From assembly GCA_907163375.1 (NCBI GenBank), contig CAJQUW010015335.1, positions 5,001-69,000 of the forward strand: 64,000 bases of DNA, in the 5' to 3' direction. The notes below the pieces were generated by a model. That model saw nothing but the letters and a program-made list of their open reading frames with translations, was not told the origin of the DNA and searched no databases. Both the position numbers and the translations under genes were made by a program. Below, piece by piece: positions 43,107 through 53,451 of this stretch (positions within the stretch are counted from its first letter, which is position 1; each line of letters starts with the position of its first letter). The stretch comes from Prostheceraeus crozeri (taxonomy: Eukaryota; Platyhelminthes; Polycladida; Euryleptidae).

Positions 43107-43589
43107 ATGACAGGCATTTACAGTAGACCATCATATCAGAGCGGTTATCCCGTGTTTGTTGGAGGTAGACGACAAGTTGGAGGAGGCATATTTGGTGCAC
43201 TAAGACGTATGGTTCTTCCAACACTCAAAAAGTATGGCGTACCAATCATGAAGCGTGTTGGAAGCAGGGCTTTAGATTTTGGTGCAAATGTTGCAGCTGA
43301 TGCGCTTCAAGGTGAGGATATCGGTGAATCTATGAAAATGCGCTCGCAGCAATCTGCCATAGACGCATTAGATGATTTAACAAAAACGAGACGTACAGTT
43401 CGGAAGAAGCGTAGGAAGTCAAGACAAGTTGGACCCGGTCGAGTTACTAAGCAAAGACGCAGGAAAAGTAAAAAGCCGACTAGAGCAGCACGTTCTAAAT
43501 CTAGACGTCGAGTGAAAACAAGAAAGCGCAAACGAAATTCCACAGCGACTAGAAACAAGTCAAAACGAAGGAAGACAACATATTTGTAG
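43107..43589 (+). CDS. Basic core protein, adenovirus pX/pVI-like
   Basis: 160 residues. A GG segment (GGRRQVGGGIFGALRRM) is followed by an amphipathic helix-rich stretch (PTLKKYGVPIMKRVGSRALDFGA) and a very basic C-terminal half (more than a third Lys/Arg). Polintons and adintoviruses carry such proteins between penton and major capsid genes. By analogy with adenovirus core proteins it would condense DNA or disrupt membranes, with processing at the GG site by the protease encoded downstream. Intact. Confidence 0.6.
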   Translation: MTGIYSRPSYQSGYPVFVGGRRQVGGGIFGALRRMVLPTLKKYGVPIMKRVGSRALDFGANVAADALQGEDIGESMKMRSQQSAIDALDDLTKTRRTVRKKRRKSRQVGPGRVTKQRRRKSKKPTRAARSKSRRRVKTRKRKRNSTATRNKSKRRKTTYL

Positions 43590-43599
43590 AGCTAATACG

Positions 43600-44883
43600 A
43601 TGCAGAGTATCAATTCGGCTTTGTGTTTCTTCGATTCTCCCCCTCATCAGACAGACACCATCTCCTCAACAATTGTAGACATAGTCCCCACAACAAATAT
43701 CGATGGTAACGAGCAGCCTATTCAGTTTGATTTACCTGCCAATCCTCAAGATTATATTGACTGTCAATCCATTGATTTACAGTTGTGTATACAAATTAAG
43801 AAGACTGATGGTACAAATATCGATTCATCCAAGGATAAAGTGGGATTAGCAAATCTTCCTATTGCCAGTCTGTTCTCAGATGTGTATCTAATATTGAATG
43901 ACAAACAGATTGAAGGAGGGGATCGAGCATATCCATATGGAGCATATATACATACAATGACTCAATTTCAAAAGCAAGCTAAACAGTCACACTTGCAAGT
44001 TTCTGGGTGGTATGATGATCAGCAAGGGAAATTTGATGATGTCTCAAATACAGGGTTGAAAAGACGAATGGATTTAACAGCGGATTCAAAGGAATTATAC
44101 TTGAAAGGACCCGTCTATCTTGATTTCCTTCGTCAATCTAGATATCTGCTATCACAGGTTAAAATGCAAATAAAATTTATTCGTGCAAATCCTGAGTTCA
44201 CGTTAATAGCTTTTGGAGCTACAAACTATCAAGTCAACATAAGTAATGCCGTGCTCAATGTAAGGCGAGTAACAATGAACCCGTCAGTCATCAACGAGCA
44301 TGCGACAGGATTGAGGAAAAACAATGCAATATATCCAGTTAATCACAGTGTGTTGACAAACTTCACAATTGGTGCGGGATCATCCTCACATGCCTACCCA
44401 AATCTTTTTCCCACTGCAATGCCAAAGGCGGTGTATATCACATTTGTGGAAAATGAGGCATTCATTGGGGCTTTTGAAAAGAATCCATTCAATTTCCAAC
44501 ACTTTAATGTTAGCAAACTAGCACTCTATCAGGATGGGAAATTTGTATCTTGCAAAGCATGTGAGCCTAATTTCAAAGATGGTAAATTCGCACGTGAATA
44601 TGGTTCTACTTTCACCGCCCTCAACATGTTTAATACAGATGATTCAAATGGAATTACAATGGATATGTACAAGAATGGCTGCTTCTTCATTATGTACAAC
44701 CTCACAGCAGATGCAGATCTAGGTGGTGAAAGCGTAGGAGTTACAAAGCCTGGAAATCTACGACTGGAGGTATCATTTGAGTCACCTTTGAAGAAAACAA
44801 TTACTTGTCTCATTTATGCTATCTATGATAGCAAAGTTGAGATAACAAGAATGAGAGACGTGACTGTCAGCTATCAGAGATGA
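43600..44883 (+). CDS. Polinton major capsid protein (double jelly roll)
   Basis: 427 residues, the usual size. Recognisable start: FFDSPPHQTDTIS, then QFDLPANPQDYIDC, ASLFSDVYLILNDKQI, YPYGAYIHTM. The middle carries KMQIKFIRANPEF and the end GNLRLEVSFESPL. This is the major hexon-type protein forming the icosahedral shell. It overlaps the protease gene by four bases (ATGA). Intact. Confidence 0.9.
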   Translation: MQSINSALCFFDSPPHQTDTISSTIVDIVPTTNIDGNEQPIQFDLPANPQDYIDCQSIDLQLCIQIKKTDGTNIDSSKDKVGLANLPIASLFSDVYLILNDKQIEGGDRAYPYGAYIHTMTQFQKQAKQSHLQVSGWYDDQQGKFDDVSNTGLKRRMDLTADSKELYLKGPVYLDFLRQSRYLLSQVKMQIKFIRANPEFTLIAFGATNYQVNISNAVLNVRRVTMNPSVINEHATGLRKNNAIYPVNHSVLTNFTIGAGSSSHAYPNLFPTAMPKAVYITFVENEAFIGAFEKNPFNFQHFNVSKLALYQDGKFVSCKACEPNFKDGKFAREYGSTFTALNMFNTDDSNGITMDMYKNGCFFIMYNLTADADLGGESVGVTKPGNLRLEVSFESPLKKTITCLIYAIYDSKVEITRMRDVTVSYQR

Positions 44884-45344
44884 GTAACTTAAGCAACATA
44901 GAAATCTTGAGGAAAATGAGGAAAGCTCATCCCTACTCCAAGACAATATTTCTCAATGTCTTTTCTAGAGATAATTTACCTGATTCAATTCCTTTCTATC
45001 CTTGTTCGCTTATCATCAATACGGATACCAACAATCTTCCCGGAAAACATTGGATTGCTGTATACATCAATCGTTATAAAGTTGCCGAATATTTTGACTC
45101 TCTTAATCAACCTCGTTTACATGATATCGCATTATGGATGAACAGGTTCTCCTGGACTGTTAGGAAAGTGACATCGTTCCCACTTCAAAGTAATACATCT
45201 CTAATGTGCGGTGGCTATGTACTCTATTTTGTCAACGAGAGACCATTGAAAAATAACTGTAAAAGTGCTTTAGAACTATTTTCAAAAAACTGTGGTAAAA
45301 ATGATGTAATTCTTACTAAATATGTTGAAAAAGTTTTGAAATAA
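44880..45344 (+). CDS. Polinton cysteine protease (adenain/Ulp1-like)
   Basis: 154 residues. Catalytic His in GKHWIAVYIN, acidic partner in AEYFDSLN and nucleophile Cys in LMCGGYVLYF, in the order of adenovirus protease. It would mature capsid and core proteins, probably at GG-containing sites. The start overlaps the capsid stop. The compact size is normal for Polintons. It is the last rightward gene and meets the leftward TBP-like gene tail to tail. Intact. Confidence 0.85.
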   Translation: MSNLSNIEILRKMRKAHPYSKTIFLNVFSRDNLPDSIPFYPCSLIINTDTNNLPGKHWIAVYINRYKVAEYFDSLNQPRLHDIALWMNRFSWTVRKVTSFPLQSNTSLMCGGYVLYFVNERPLKNNCKSALELFSKNCGKNDVILTKYVEKVLK

Positions 45345-45450
45345 AGTTTTATGTTGTATCATTAACTTGCTCTCTTTTTCCAAAACAAGGGTTTATAAGG
45401 AAAACAAAAACATATTCATATTTCATTATCTATTCACATATATACAAAAT

Positions 45451-46020
45451 CTACAATTTGGTTTTCATGAAACATTTTTTCAAATCACATATGATGGGAG
45501 GTACATCACTTATGTCTTTGATGCCGGTTATCACAATCTTTCCATTATGGAACACATGAACATGATATGGATGCCAGTTAGTCAATTGAGCTGCTGGAAA
45601 TAGTTCCACTTCATAAGTTAGATTATGTGATGATGTAACTTTACGGAAGTCATAGTGATAGTGTAATTCACATAACACGGTCATTGTCTTCACTTTCCAA
45701 TCAGATAATGAATCACCAAGTAAATGTTCTAAAGTTAAGTGTAGATATGAGAGATCACCGTCCATGACCCTTCCAATACATTGGATTGTTCCATTTGGAA
45801 GGAATAGGATAGTGAGAGATTTATCCTTCCTCTGAATCCTCCATGTTAACATTGAGGGTCTTCCAAGATGTAAGCTCGTTGTCGGCTTCAATTTGCGTTT
45901 TATCAGTAACCATTGTTTTCGGTTGGGTATATTCCTCTCGATCTCTTGTAGATTGAGTTTTGACTTTGCTTTTGTAGTTAACATCCGATTTACAACTTCC
46001 AACCGTTTGATGTCCTCCAT
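45451..46020 (-). CDS. TATA-binding-protein-like protein (Polinton accessory)
   Basis: 189 residues from the ATG at 46020. It aligns by eye along the whole two-repeat TBP core. Repeat 1: VVNRMLTTKAKSKLNLQEI (TBP VSTVNLGCKLDLKTI), then MLTWRIQRKDKSLTILFLPNG and TIQCIGRV (TBP [25 protein letters not shown]). Repeat 2: DWKVKTMTVLCEL, then NLTYEVELFPA (TBP SYEPELFPG), HVHVFHNGKIVITGIK (TBP VLLIFVSGKVVLTGAK) and a final helix. TBP binds TATA boxes and nucleates transcription. The four DNA-intercalating Phe of TBP are not clearly all kept, so DNA binding needs testing. Overlaps the upstream ORF in another frame. Intact. Confidence 0.75.
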   Translation of the reverse strand: MEDIKRLEVVNRMLTTKAKSKLNLQEIERNIPNRKQWLLIKRKLKPTTSLHLGRPSMLTWRIQRKDKSLTILFLPNGTIQCIGRVMDGDLSYLHLTLEHLLGDSLSDWKVKTMTVLCELHYHYDFRKVTSSHNLTYEVELFPAAQLTNWHPYHVHVFHNGKIVITGIKDISDVPPIICDLKKCFMKTKL

Positions 46021-46381
46021 CTTTAATGAATGACGTTATCTGTGGTAGTATCTCCCTTGTAAAGGTTTCCCATGTGACGTCACTGAATCGAAAAAATCGA
46101 TATTCAACATCTTCCCGTTTTGGTGAACAGACGTATAGTTTGACTGATGAATCACACTTTATCCATACCTTGTCATCGAGAGGAATCTTGATCCGAGTCT
46201 TATGGTTGTCAATGAGATCCGCAAAGTCTTTCAGCGAAGGCAATGAGTCAATACTAATGCAAACGCCACGATGTTTTCGATCACTATTTGCTATTGAATG
46301 ACGAAATGCTATTCTTTTAGAATTTTTTATGTGAACGTTTTGAACGTCACTAAGTTTCCATGTTCTAATATAATGAGGCAT
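45821..46381 (-). CDS. Unknown Polinton ORF with possible PC4-like segment
   Basis: About 186 residues from the ATG at 46381. Two similar halves each pair beta-strands with a Trp/Phe-containing helix: IAFRHSI..., GVCISIDSLPSLKDFADLI, and WIKCDSSVKLYVC, EYRFFRFSDVTWETFTREI. This loosely resembles the PC4/SUB1 coactivator fold (strands, then a GISL-type turn and a W..L helix). The charged C-terminal third overlaps the TBP-like gene in a different frame. The pairing with a TBP-like gene makes a transcription role plausible, but the family call is weak. Confidence 0.4.
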   Translation of the reverse strand: MPHYIRTWKLSDVQNVHIKNSKRIAFRHSIANSDRKHRGVCISIDSLPSLKDFADLIDNHKTRIKIPLDDKVWIKCDSSVKLYVCSPKREDVEYRFFRFSDVTWETFTREILPQITSFIKDGGHQTVGSCKSDVNYKSKVKTQSTRDREEYTQPKTMVTDKTQIEADNELTSWKTLNVNMEDSEEG

Positions 46382-46442
46382 GTTCCGAAAGCTATGTTTC
46401 AAATTTAGGTTTAATGTTTGCCTAAAGTTTGTTATTTTATTA

Positions 46443-46612
46443 GCTCAACATATCGGAATGATGTTGAGTACAAATTCTTCACATATTCATTCACATTAGG
46501 ACTACCTATTTATTAGTAATCATTTCTACATATCGGAAAGATGCAGAAATTTCAATTTTAGTAAGACTACTTATGTATTAGTAAGTGTTGCTACATGTCG
46601 GAAGATGCAGCA
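46443..46612. promoter_or_regulatory. Three stem-loops with conserved TCGGAA loop
   Basis: CTCAACAT-ATCGGAATG-ATGTTGAG (46443-46466, perfect 8 bp stem), TCTACAT-ATCGGAAAG-ATGCAGA (about 46525-46547) and TGCTACAT-GTCGGAAG-ATGCAGCA (46589-46612) recur at about 65-80 bp spacing. The last two are each preceded by GACTAC...TATTAGTAA. They lie between the end of the polymerase gene and the start of the PC4-like gene, so they may act in transcript ending, initiation or RNA processing. Stem changes are partly compensated (CTCAAC/GTTGAG). Confidence 0.6.
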
Positions 46613-46666
46613 ATCGCAAGATCTATTACAAGTGGAATATTGTATTGTTTTTTTCTTAATTTAGAC

Positions 46667-49600
46667 TTATTCTACATCACCTGTGACAGGAAGGCATCTC
46701 CTTCTCTTCGACGGTGGGGGAAGACCTAGGCTGTAGTGTCCATATGGTAATGATAAATTTTTATCCAGCCAACAGCGCTTATCCTCCCAAAGTGAAAGAC
46801 CTTGCTTCCTAAATGATTTTGTGCTAACTATGTGATTTTTTGAATTTATAATTGTCATATCTTCAGTTGTATCATTCTCACTATAATAGACACTCCTATA
46901 GTCATTATGTTTCAATTTTTTAACTGCTGCTCTCTGAATTCCTTTTGCACGTTTGATGCTATGATTCGTAGAGTCTAGATATTTCATTGAATACATTTTC
47001 GGTTTTAGTAGGATCATTTCCTCAAGCAACTTTCCAGCACACTCATCCTTAAAACAACCTACTCTAGCTTTGTTTGTAGTTGAGTATAGTCGGTGATGAC
47101 TGTCATAGTTTGAAGAGTCAAACTTTTCACCGAAGTATACATAGAAGTATATCTTCCAGACGGACAGATGGTGATGTGTATAAACATAGGAAGAAACTGT
47201 CGGTATCACCTCCACAAAGCCGTGTTCTATTTATCAGTGGACACCCTTTTAGATCATTGTAATATAATTGATACATTTCCAACTTGCTATAGTCAAGTAC
47301 TGCTTGACCAACATATATTAATTTATTTAAAACTATTGAAGGTTTGTACATTTCCATACCAACCAGATCTTCATCAAATATTTTGTGTTGAACATAGAGA
47401 GGATGATTTGACAATTTCAGTAGTTGTTTCTCATTGTTGACTAGTTTAAATTTTTTCCTTCTCTTTACATTTTCCATTGTTTTACCATATAAAGAATTAT
47501 TTTTCAATTTGTAGAATGACTTTTCGAAGTCAGTGCTTGATTGAGCCCTCTTTTGAGAGTTCATATCAATGTATGTTTTTAACAAAGACTTTTGTGTGAA
47601 TTTATGCCACTATGAATCTTCTTGATTCTCATGCCCATGGTCAAGTAAAATTTTAAAATTGAGTAGTGGACTACATAATTTTCCCTATCAAATTGATGGA
47701 GCAGAAGTTTCTTGATAGAAGAAAAATGTGTATTTGGTCTTACTTTTTCATATAGATTTTTCATATAGTGTGAAAACATTCTCTTTTAAATCATCTGCAT
47801 TTCTGGAGCTAATGGGAAATCGGCAGTGTCATCATGAATGGCTGCAGGATACTCTAAATCTAAATCAAAAATGTAGCCGATTTCACCATCATCATCTATA
47901 TTTTGAACATTTTCTTCAATTAAAAAATTATCTAATTCACTTTCATTCAACCATTGGAAATTTGAGTGGGGTAGATTCCTACTGAGTGAAGAACCGTAAA
48001 GGTTATTAACATCTAAGTAGGTCAAATGTCGACTTTCATGTGTATTATTTCCTAATTCTTCAATGCGTGCACGCGCTCGGTGAATGTTGGTGAAAGTCAT
48101 ACCCCCTCTAATTCCTCGTTCAAATAGATTGTACATATTATCATCTTGTATGTAGTGTGGGGGATCATTGGAAGAGAAATTTAGTGCTGAGGTAAGGCAA
48201 AGATGTGGGAGACTGACAAAATGTACAGGGTCGACTTCATCCTCACGTTGACTCAATGCTCTAAACACTTCAAATATGTCTGCCAACAATAAAACATCTA
48301 ACTTCAGATATGCCAGCATGTAATCCCCAAATGTGCTACAATTAAATTCAATCCATGCCTTGTTAGCGTGTTCATATTCACTATCGGAACAGTGCTCACG
48401 AGTAAGATCATTATAGAATTCAAATTGTGGTGGTAGACAGTCTTCCGTCAACGTGTTTAAGTTTTTGAAGTATGAATATGGAAACACTCCCTTCTGATAT
48501 AAAACATTATCACTTAATTGTGGAAATTCTACCCTTAATGTCTCTACATGCTCATACGTTTGCAAGCCCTTGGCTAATTCACTCAAGGATGCACTTAGAA
48601 ATTGATATGAGTCTAAGAATTTTAGTTTAAAGTATACTGTCTTCCCTTTGTATTCATTTACAGGGACACTGGCGGATTAAGTTATATATTTTTCAGCAGT
48701 TGCTGCTACAACATCTAATTTCCAAGATTTCATTCTTCCAATCGCTTTATAGCAAACGATGTGACTATTATAATTTTTAAAATTGTGGAAAAATATGGGG
48801 AGCTCCCGTCTGTTAAGTCTTAACCGGAGATTGCATTTCCTACATAATGTTTGCCTATATCGTCCGGTGATATGATCATGATCACGAACTTTTATGACTT
48901 CATCGCTGAATTTCGATTTACATTTGTTACAACATTCTGCATTCTCATTGCGTGCTTTTTCATCCGCTGACAGTGACATTGGCTGCCTAGTTGTTGCACA
49001 TTGGTTGTCATATAAGTCTTGGGCTGCAGTTTCTAAGTGGTGCAAGAAACCAATAATGCAATTTTCTCCCTCAAAGAGGTAATACTTTTTTTCAAATTTT
49101 GATTGAAGAGCATTATGCCAGACATGATAAGCTCCAATGGCCGCAGGTTTATGTATTTTATTATCAATGTAGCACTCTTTATCTGCATAAATTACTAAAG
49201 GAGGACTTAGTTGATATTCCATGCTACTTGTTAGTACTTTTAGATCCGATGGCATTTTTTCTATTTGTGCTTTTCCTCGAATACAAAACTGGAAGTGTCG
49301 TTCTAGTGTTGTTTTATATGTGAATGACTGAGTGCATCTTTCGCAGAAGTATTTATGTCTTTTTAAAGTTCTCCTATACAATCTTGACAGCCTTGGAATT
49401 CCACAATAGTGTGCTGCTCCATTGTTTAGAATTAGCAAAATATTAACCGTTTGCCTACCAGTAAAGTTACTATTGTAACGAACACCTTTGAGTCCATTTT
49501 CATAAAAGTGAATGTTAATTTTAATATCATTATTTTTCTCAAATTTTGGAAAATCTTTGATTGATACTGGTGTAGAAATGCCTTCCATATGATTTTACTT

Positions 49601-50508
49601 CATTCCTTGAATAAGGTACTTCATTATAATGCAATATTGATAAAACTGCATATAGGAAGCAATCATTTGCATTTGAATTAACATTAATGACAGCTTTAGA
49701 GTTTTTTAAATTCTTTGGTATTGGAAATGATTGTCCACCTGACAGTATTGGACTTGTTATTACATTGAACTCTTTATTTTGTACATCATCTATAATCCAA
49801 TTGCTACCCTTTTTTGTGAAGGCTTCAATATGATTTATTAGACTATTTAGATGATCCTGAAACCAAGCATCATAGTCATAAATATAGTTTGAGGATGATG
49901 AGGTAAAGTGTGCGAGAAAAGTTTCTTCTTCTTGAGGATTAGAATGGACATAACGAATTTGTGCAATCAGACGACCGCACAATTGATAGCTCCTTAGTAA
50001 GTCAGACACTAAATTCCCTAACATGGAACGCATGCTTTCTAAGAATGATGTTATGTCCACAGTAGGTGTTGTTGGTGTGATATCATACACACGTGCATGG
50101 CCATTGAGTGCGCTTTCGCTGAGACTAACAGTTCCATAGTTATTATGCATATTCATCTCACTATTTGTATTATGTACATTCACATGCTGTCGAAATCTAC
50201 TTATAGAGTTATACGTTTTGCCACACCGAGAGCAGTATTGCATTAAGTTTTGTATGTTAGTTGAAGCGCTGGTTGTTGGCGTAGAAGTAGATCTATTTTG
50301 ATTATTTGAATTTGACTCTGTTATGCTATTGCATACATTATTATTGCATACAAGTTTATGTCTCTTAAGATTATCTATCCTATTCGTCTTATATGGACAC
50401 TTGCTACATTGATACGTTTTTCCTAACTTACAAAATTTTTCATGACGTTGCAAATTGCCTATGAGAGTAAATAGTAAATACTTTTCCACACTTGGTACAG
50501 AAAACCAT
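46667..50508 (-). pseudogene. Polinton protein-primed-type DNA polymerase B, broken
   Basis: From the ATG at 50508 (MVFCTKCGK), an N-terminal region with several C2H2-like fingers (CSKCPYKTNRIDNLKRH, CSRCGKTYNSISRFRQH, CERCTQSFTYKTTLERH), then exonuclease and polymerase domains. Visible landmarks are the zinc-binding block CRKCNLRLR, HNFKNYNSH of the exonuclease, YLKLDVLLLADIFE and TYLDVNNLYGSSL (polymerase motif A region), then palm and thumb sequence (FEKSFYKLKNNSLYGKTMEN, GGDTDSFF with motif C). The product would replicate the element from protein-primed ends. This copy is broken, with about five breaks, so the element could not replicate itself with it. Confidence 0.88.
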
Positions 50509-50537
50509 GATTATTGATGAGGATTGAAATTAGCAAG

Positions 50538-50590
50538 CCCTTATATACATCTATCATCCTATGACGTCAACGTTATCACTAGCCAATAGC
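50538..50590 (-). promoter_or_regulatory. Promoter of the polymerase gene
   Basis: On the minus strand: CCAAT-type site (50578-50584 region), a perfect CRE palindrome TGACGTCA (50562-50569) and the TATA box GTATATAA (50541-50548), 33 bp before the ATG at 50508. Confidence 0.55.
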
Positions 50591-52826
50591 TTATGTTCCC
50601 ATCTGATGCAAAGAGAAAACATAAAATGTTTGATAATTTCTTTTTCCTAAATGAAGAAAGATAAAAGTTAAAGTTAAAGTTTGGCACACTTTACAATTCC
50701 GCTGTGATTCAGCTTCAAATGACTGCATCCTTTTGCGCAGACAATCGTTCATGTGAGTCAGTCTCACTTTTCTTATTACATTGTTCATGCAGTCAATGTG
50801 AATTAAAGTCTCCTTTTCATGAATATGGCTGTTTGAAACCTGGGAGGCCAACAGGAGATTGGATTGTGTTAGGTTCCTGACAGATTCAATTAAGCCTCTA
50901 TTCTCCTCCTTCATTTTCTTCTCCCGCTCCTCTGCCTGCTGTAGGCGCTCCTGGCAGAGACGCAACTTGGTCTGCATATCCTCTTCTGTCGAGGTTGCGT
51001 CCAAGTCGACGTTATAATCCCGCACTGGGAGAGGAGCCGTCACATCCGACGTTGGTAGAGCTGCAACTGGGGGAGGTGTTGTGGGAAGTAGTACCGGGGA
51101 GGAAGGAGCTGCACCTGGCGTCGGTAATGGGTTCGGAGGAGATACCGGCAAGGGAAGACGTGCAGGGGATGATGGAGCCAAGCAGATCATTGGGGACGGC
51201 GGCAGGCGGACACTCCAGCTCGGGGATGCCCGGATGTTGCTGAAGGAGACCTCCTGTGATGCATGCATCACGGAGTCCTGTAAACGAAAAGAAACAATTG
51301 ATTATGAACTATTTGCAATTGTTAACATTTATCAAAATTAAAATTAACACTACGTAAATTCAATTACATAAATTAAAATTAACTTGTTGACATTTATTAA
51401 CTCCAAATGTGAATTTCACATACCTTCAGCTCGATTGTCCTTCGATTGGATCCACCTTCATCCTCCGAAAGAACCATCGAATCATTCTAGAAGATAAATT
51501 GATCTATTGCAGATTAATAAATTTTTACTCAAGTGGGTTTCTAAATTACAATGGAAAAGTTCTCTGTTCATGCAGTCATCTAAGCATTATACTTACATTT
51601 GCAACCGAATTATCGTCATCGGATGAGGATGTTGGAAACGACGTGGTGGAGACGTCATCAGATGACGAGGAATCATCGACATTGATGAATCGCCCGATGA
51701 TTCATGAATGGAGTAGGGCCTCTCCTCGTTATCCTCTATAGATGTGGTGGTCGCCGGCGTAGACAGAAAACTCCGCTGATGTCTTTTAAGGGACAAAGAT
51801 CGTACAGCCTGCAGCGAAAATGTGATAATGTTTTTATAACTAAATAGATATTAATGAGAATTAATATAATCATAGACTATATGCATGTAAAGTTTTTTTC
51901 CAGGTATTGTTGTCTGATATCGAATCGTAGACCATGAAAATCACACTTACGGGACTTGAGATGGTTTTCTTTTCCGGGGAATTCAACCGAGGTATTGCAG
52001 GATACCTTTGGACACTTGGAAACAGCTGAAAATAGAAATTCATGTTTAATTTCACATTAAGAAGTAACAAGCAAATTAATTTCTTACCTTTCGCAAGTTT
52101 TCCACCGCATTATTGTCTTCGAAACTGACTTTCAGCGGTCGGGGCACCTCACACTGAAATATTTATGAAATATTGATTTAATTTATGCACACGATTACTA
52201 ACCTGAGTAAATAGAATCTCACATCTTGAACGACTAGTTTCTTCTGCACCAACACCTTGGCTTTCTTCGGTGGGGGCATCACTATGTCCTGAAATGTGTT
52301 AACAACAAATTTATTTTAATCTAAAGGAAGCAGTACTTTTTGTCAACTGTGAGTCAGTTGTCCGTTCAAGTTAGCATTTAGAATTGACTGCACTTACCTC
52401 AAAATCACTCAAAGTTTCATCAATAAATTCTCGAGACTTGGGGACTTTCTTAGGTACTCGGGACTTGGGGGCTTTCTTTGCCTCAGGCTCGTCCACCTGT
52501 GAGAGCACGCCTTCAGTCGGCCTTTCCTTGGTAAATAGCCTCTCCAATTTCTTTTTCTCTGCCTTGGAGGTAAAGTTGATGCCTTTTCGGCCATTCTGTT
52601 GGGCACAGGGAGTATGTTTGGCAATGAAGGCCTTTGTTGAGTCGCTGTTCACCTTGTCATTGCTCCTCTCATATGTCTTGCAGGTTAAACAATAGAGGTA
52701 CGTGAAATACTGTTTGAATGTGCAGTCTTTGTGACCACTCTTGTTGGCATGTCGAACAGGCAGTCGGCATGTTTCACAGTAGTGAAAGATCAGCCGTTGT
52801 CGCGCAATACTTTCATGTCGGACCAT
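50591..52826 (-). CDS. Multi-exon zinc-finger / coiled-coil accessory gene
   Basis: Seven exons with GT-AG borders are predicted by eye: 52826-52398, 52288-52223, 52153-52088, 52025-51951, 51808-51597, 51486-51424 and 51277-50591. Exon 1 has two Cys-pair modules (YCETCRLPVRH...GHKDC and YCLTCKTYE) and basic tails. Exon 2 carries PPPKKAKV, like a nuclear localisation signal. Middle exons are Ser/Pro/Asp-rich, and the last exon has a Pro-rich segment and a heptad-like coiled coil (about 50850-50960). Exons 2, 3, 4 and 6 are 63-75 nt and phase-preserving. The model needs transcripts, and exon 5 may not stay in one frame. Family unknown. Introns in Polinton genes are known but a chain of small exons is unusual. 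Confidence 0.5.
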
Positions 52827-52882
52827 TTCTAAATAGGAAAAAATTTGATTATAATTTAATCTCTTGTTAAACGAGAACGCAT

Positions 52883-52890
52883 TTATATAC
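52883..52890 (-). promoter_or_regulatory. TATA box of the multi-exon gene
   Basis: Minus-strand GTATATAA 57 bp upstream of the ATG at 52826, in the same sequence form as the polymerase and 155-residue gene boxes. Confidence 0.5.
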
Positions 52891-53262
52891 CATCAACAAA
52901 GCTCTATTAAGTGCTACTTTCATATTGGAGAAATCTGAGAAAGAAATAAAATTTGAAGTTGAAATTGAAACCGAAAGTCGAAAATTAGATATTTATTCGA
53001 AAAGGGTTTGCTCATAAGAAGAGTTGAAATTTGGAAACAGCTGATTTACTATTATTTAATTTCCAAATTAATATAATAGAATGAAAGTGAAATTTCGAAA
53101 ATTTCAACCAATCCTCAATTTGTTTAATTAAACAAGCTTGAATTTTATACATCTGTTAGCAGATGACAGACTGAATATTTAAAATGGATGAAGGCTTTAT
53201 TTAGGTATCTTTTTATTTATTTACAAACTGTGAAAATCTTGTTGATTCAAATACACTTACAT

Positions 53263-53451
53263 TTAAACTGATATATTCATGTCTCTCGCTGAGTGACTTA
53301 ATATAGGATGAAAAATTAAAAAAAACATGGTTAATAATATAACATAAAGTGTTCCTATCCTAAAAACCCAAGCTTCTATATTGAAAGCTATTTGGTTATA
53401 AAAACTTAATAATGTTCCTACTCCCGAATATCCTATAAAGTAGCACAACAT
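53263..53451 (-). CDS. Small two-helix membrane protein
   Basis: 62 residues from the first ATG downstream of a TATA-like box (53571-53580). Two hydrophobic helices: CYFIGYSGVGTLLSFY and GTLYVILLTMFFLIF, with a short polar end. Many Polinton-type viruses encode a small membrane protein, though I cannot assign this to a family. A GT-containing sequence just upstream could be a splice donor, so the true N-terminus may differ. Confidence 0.4.
   Translation of the reverse strand: MLCYFIGYSGVGTLLSFYNQIAFNIEAWVFRIGTLYVILLTMFFLIFHPILSHSARDMNISV

Noticed and set aside
45367-45603. Plus-strand open frame downstream of the protease
   Set aside because: It is antisense to the TBP-like gene, whose conserved motifs show that the minus strand is the coding one.
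50995-51341. Plus-strand frames over the Pro-rich exon
   Set aside because: They are shadows of the GC-rich coding exon on the minus strand, which has a splice acceptor and a coiled coil.
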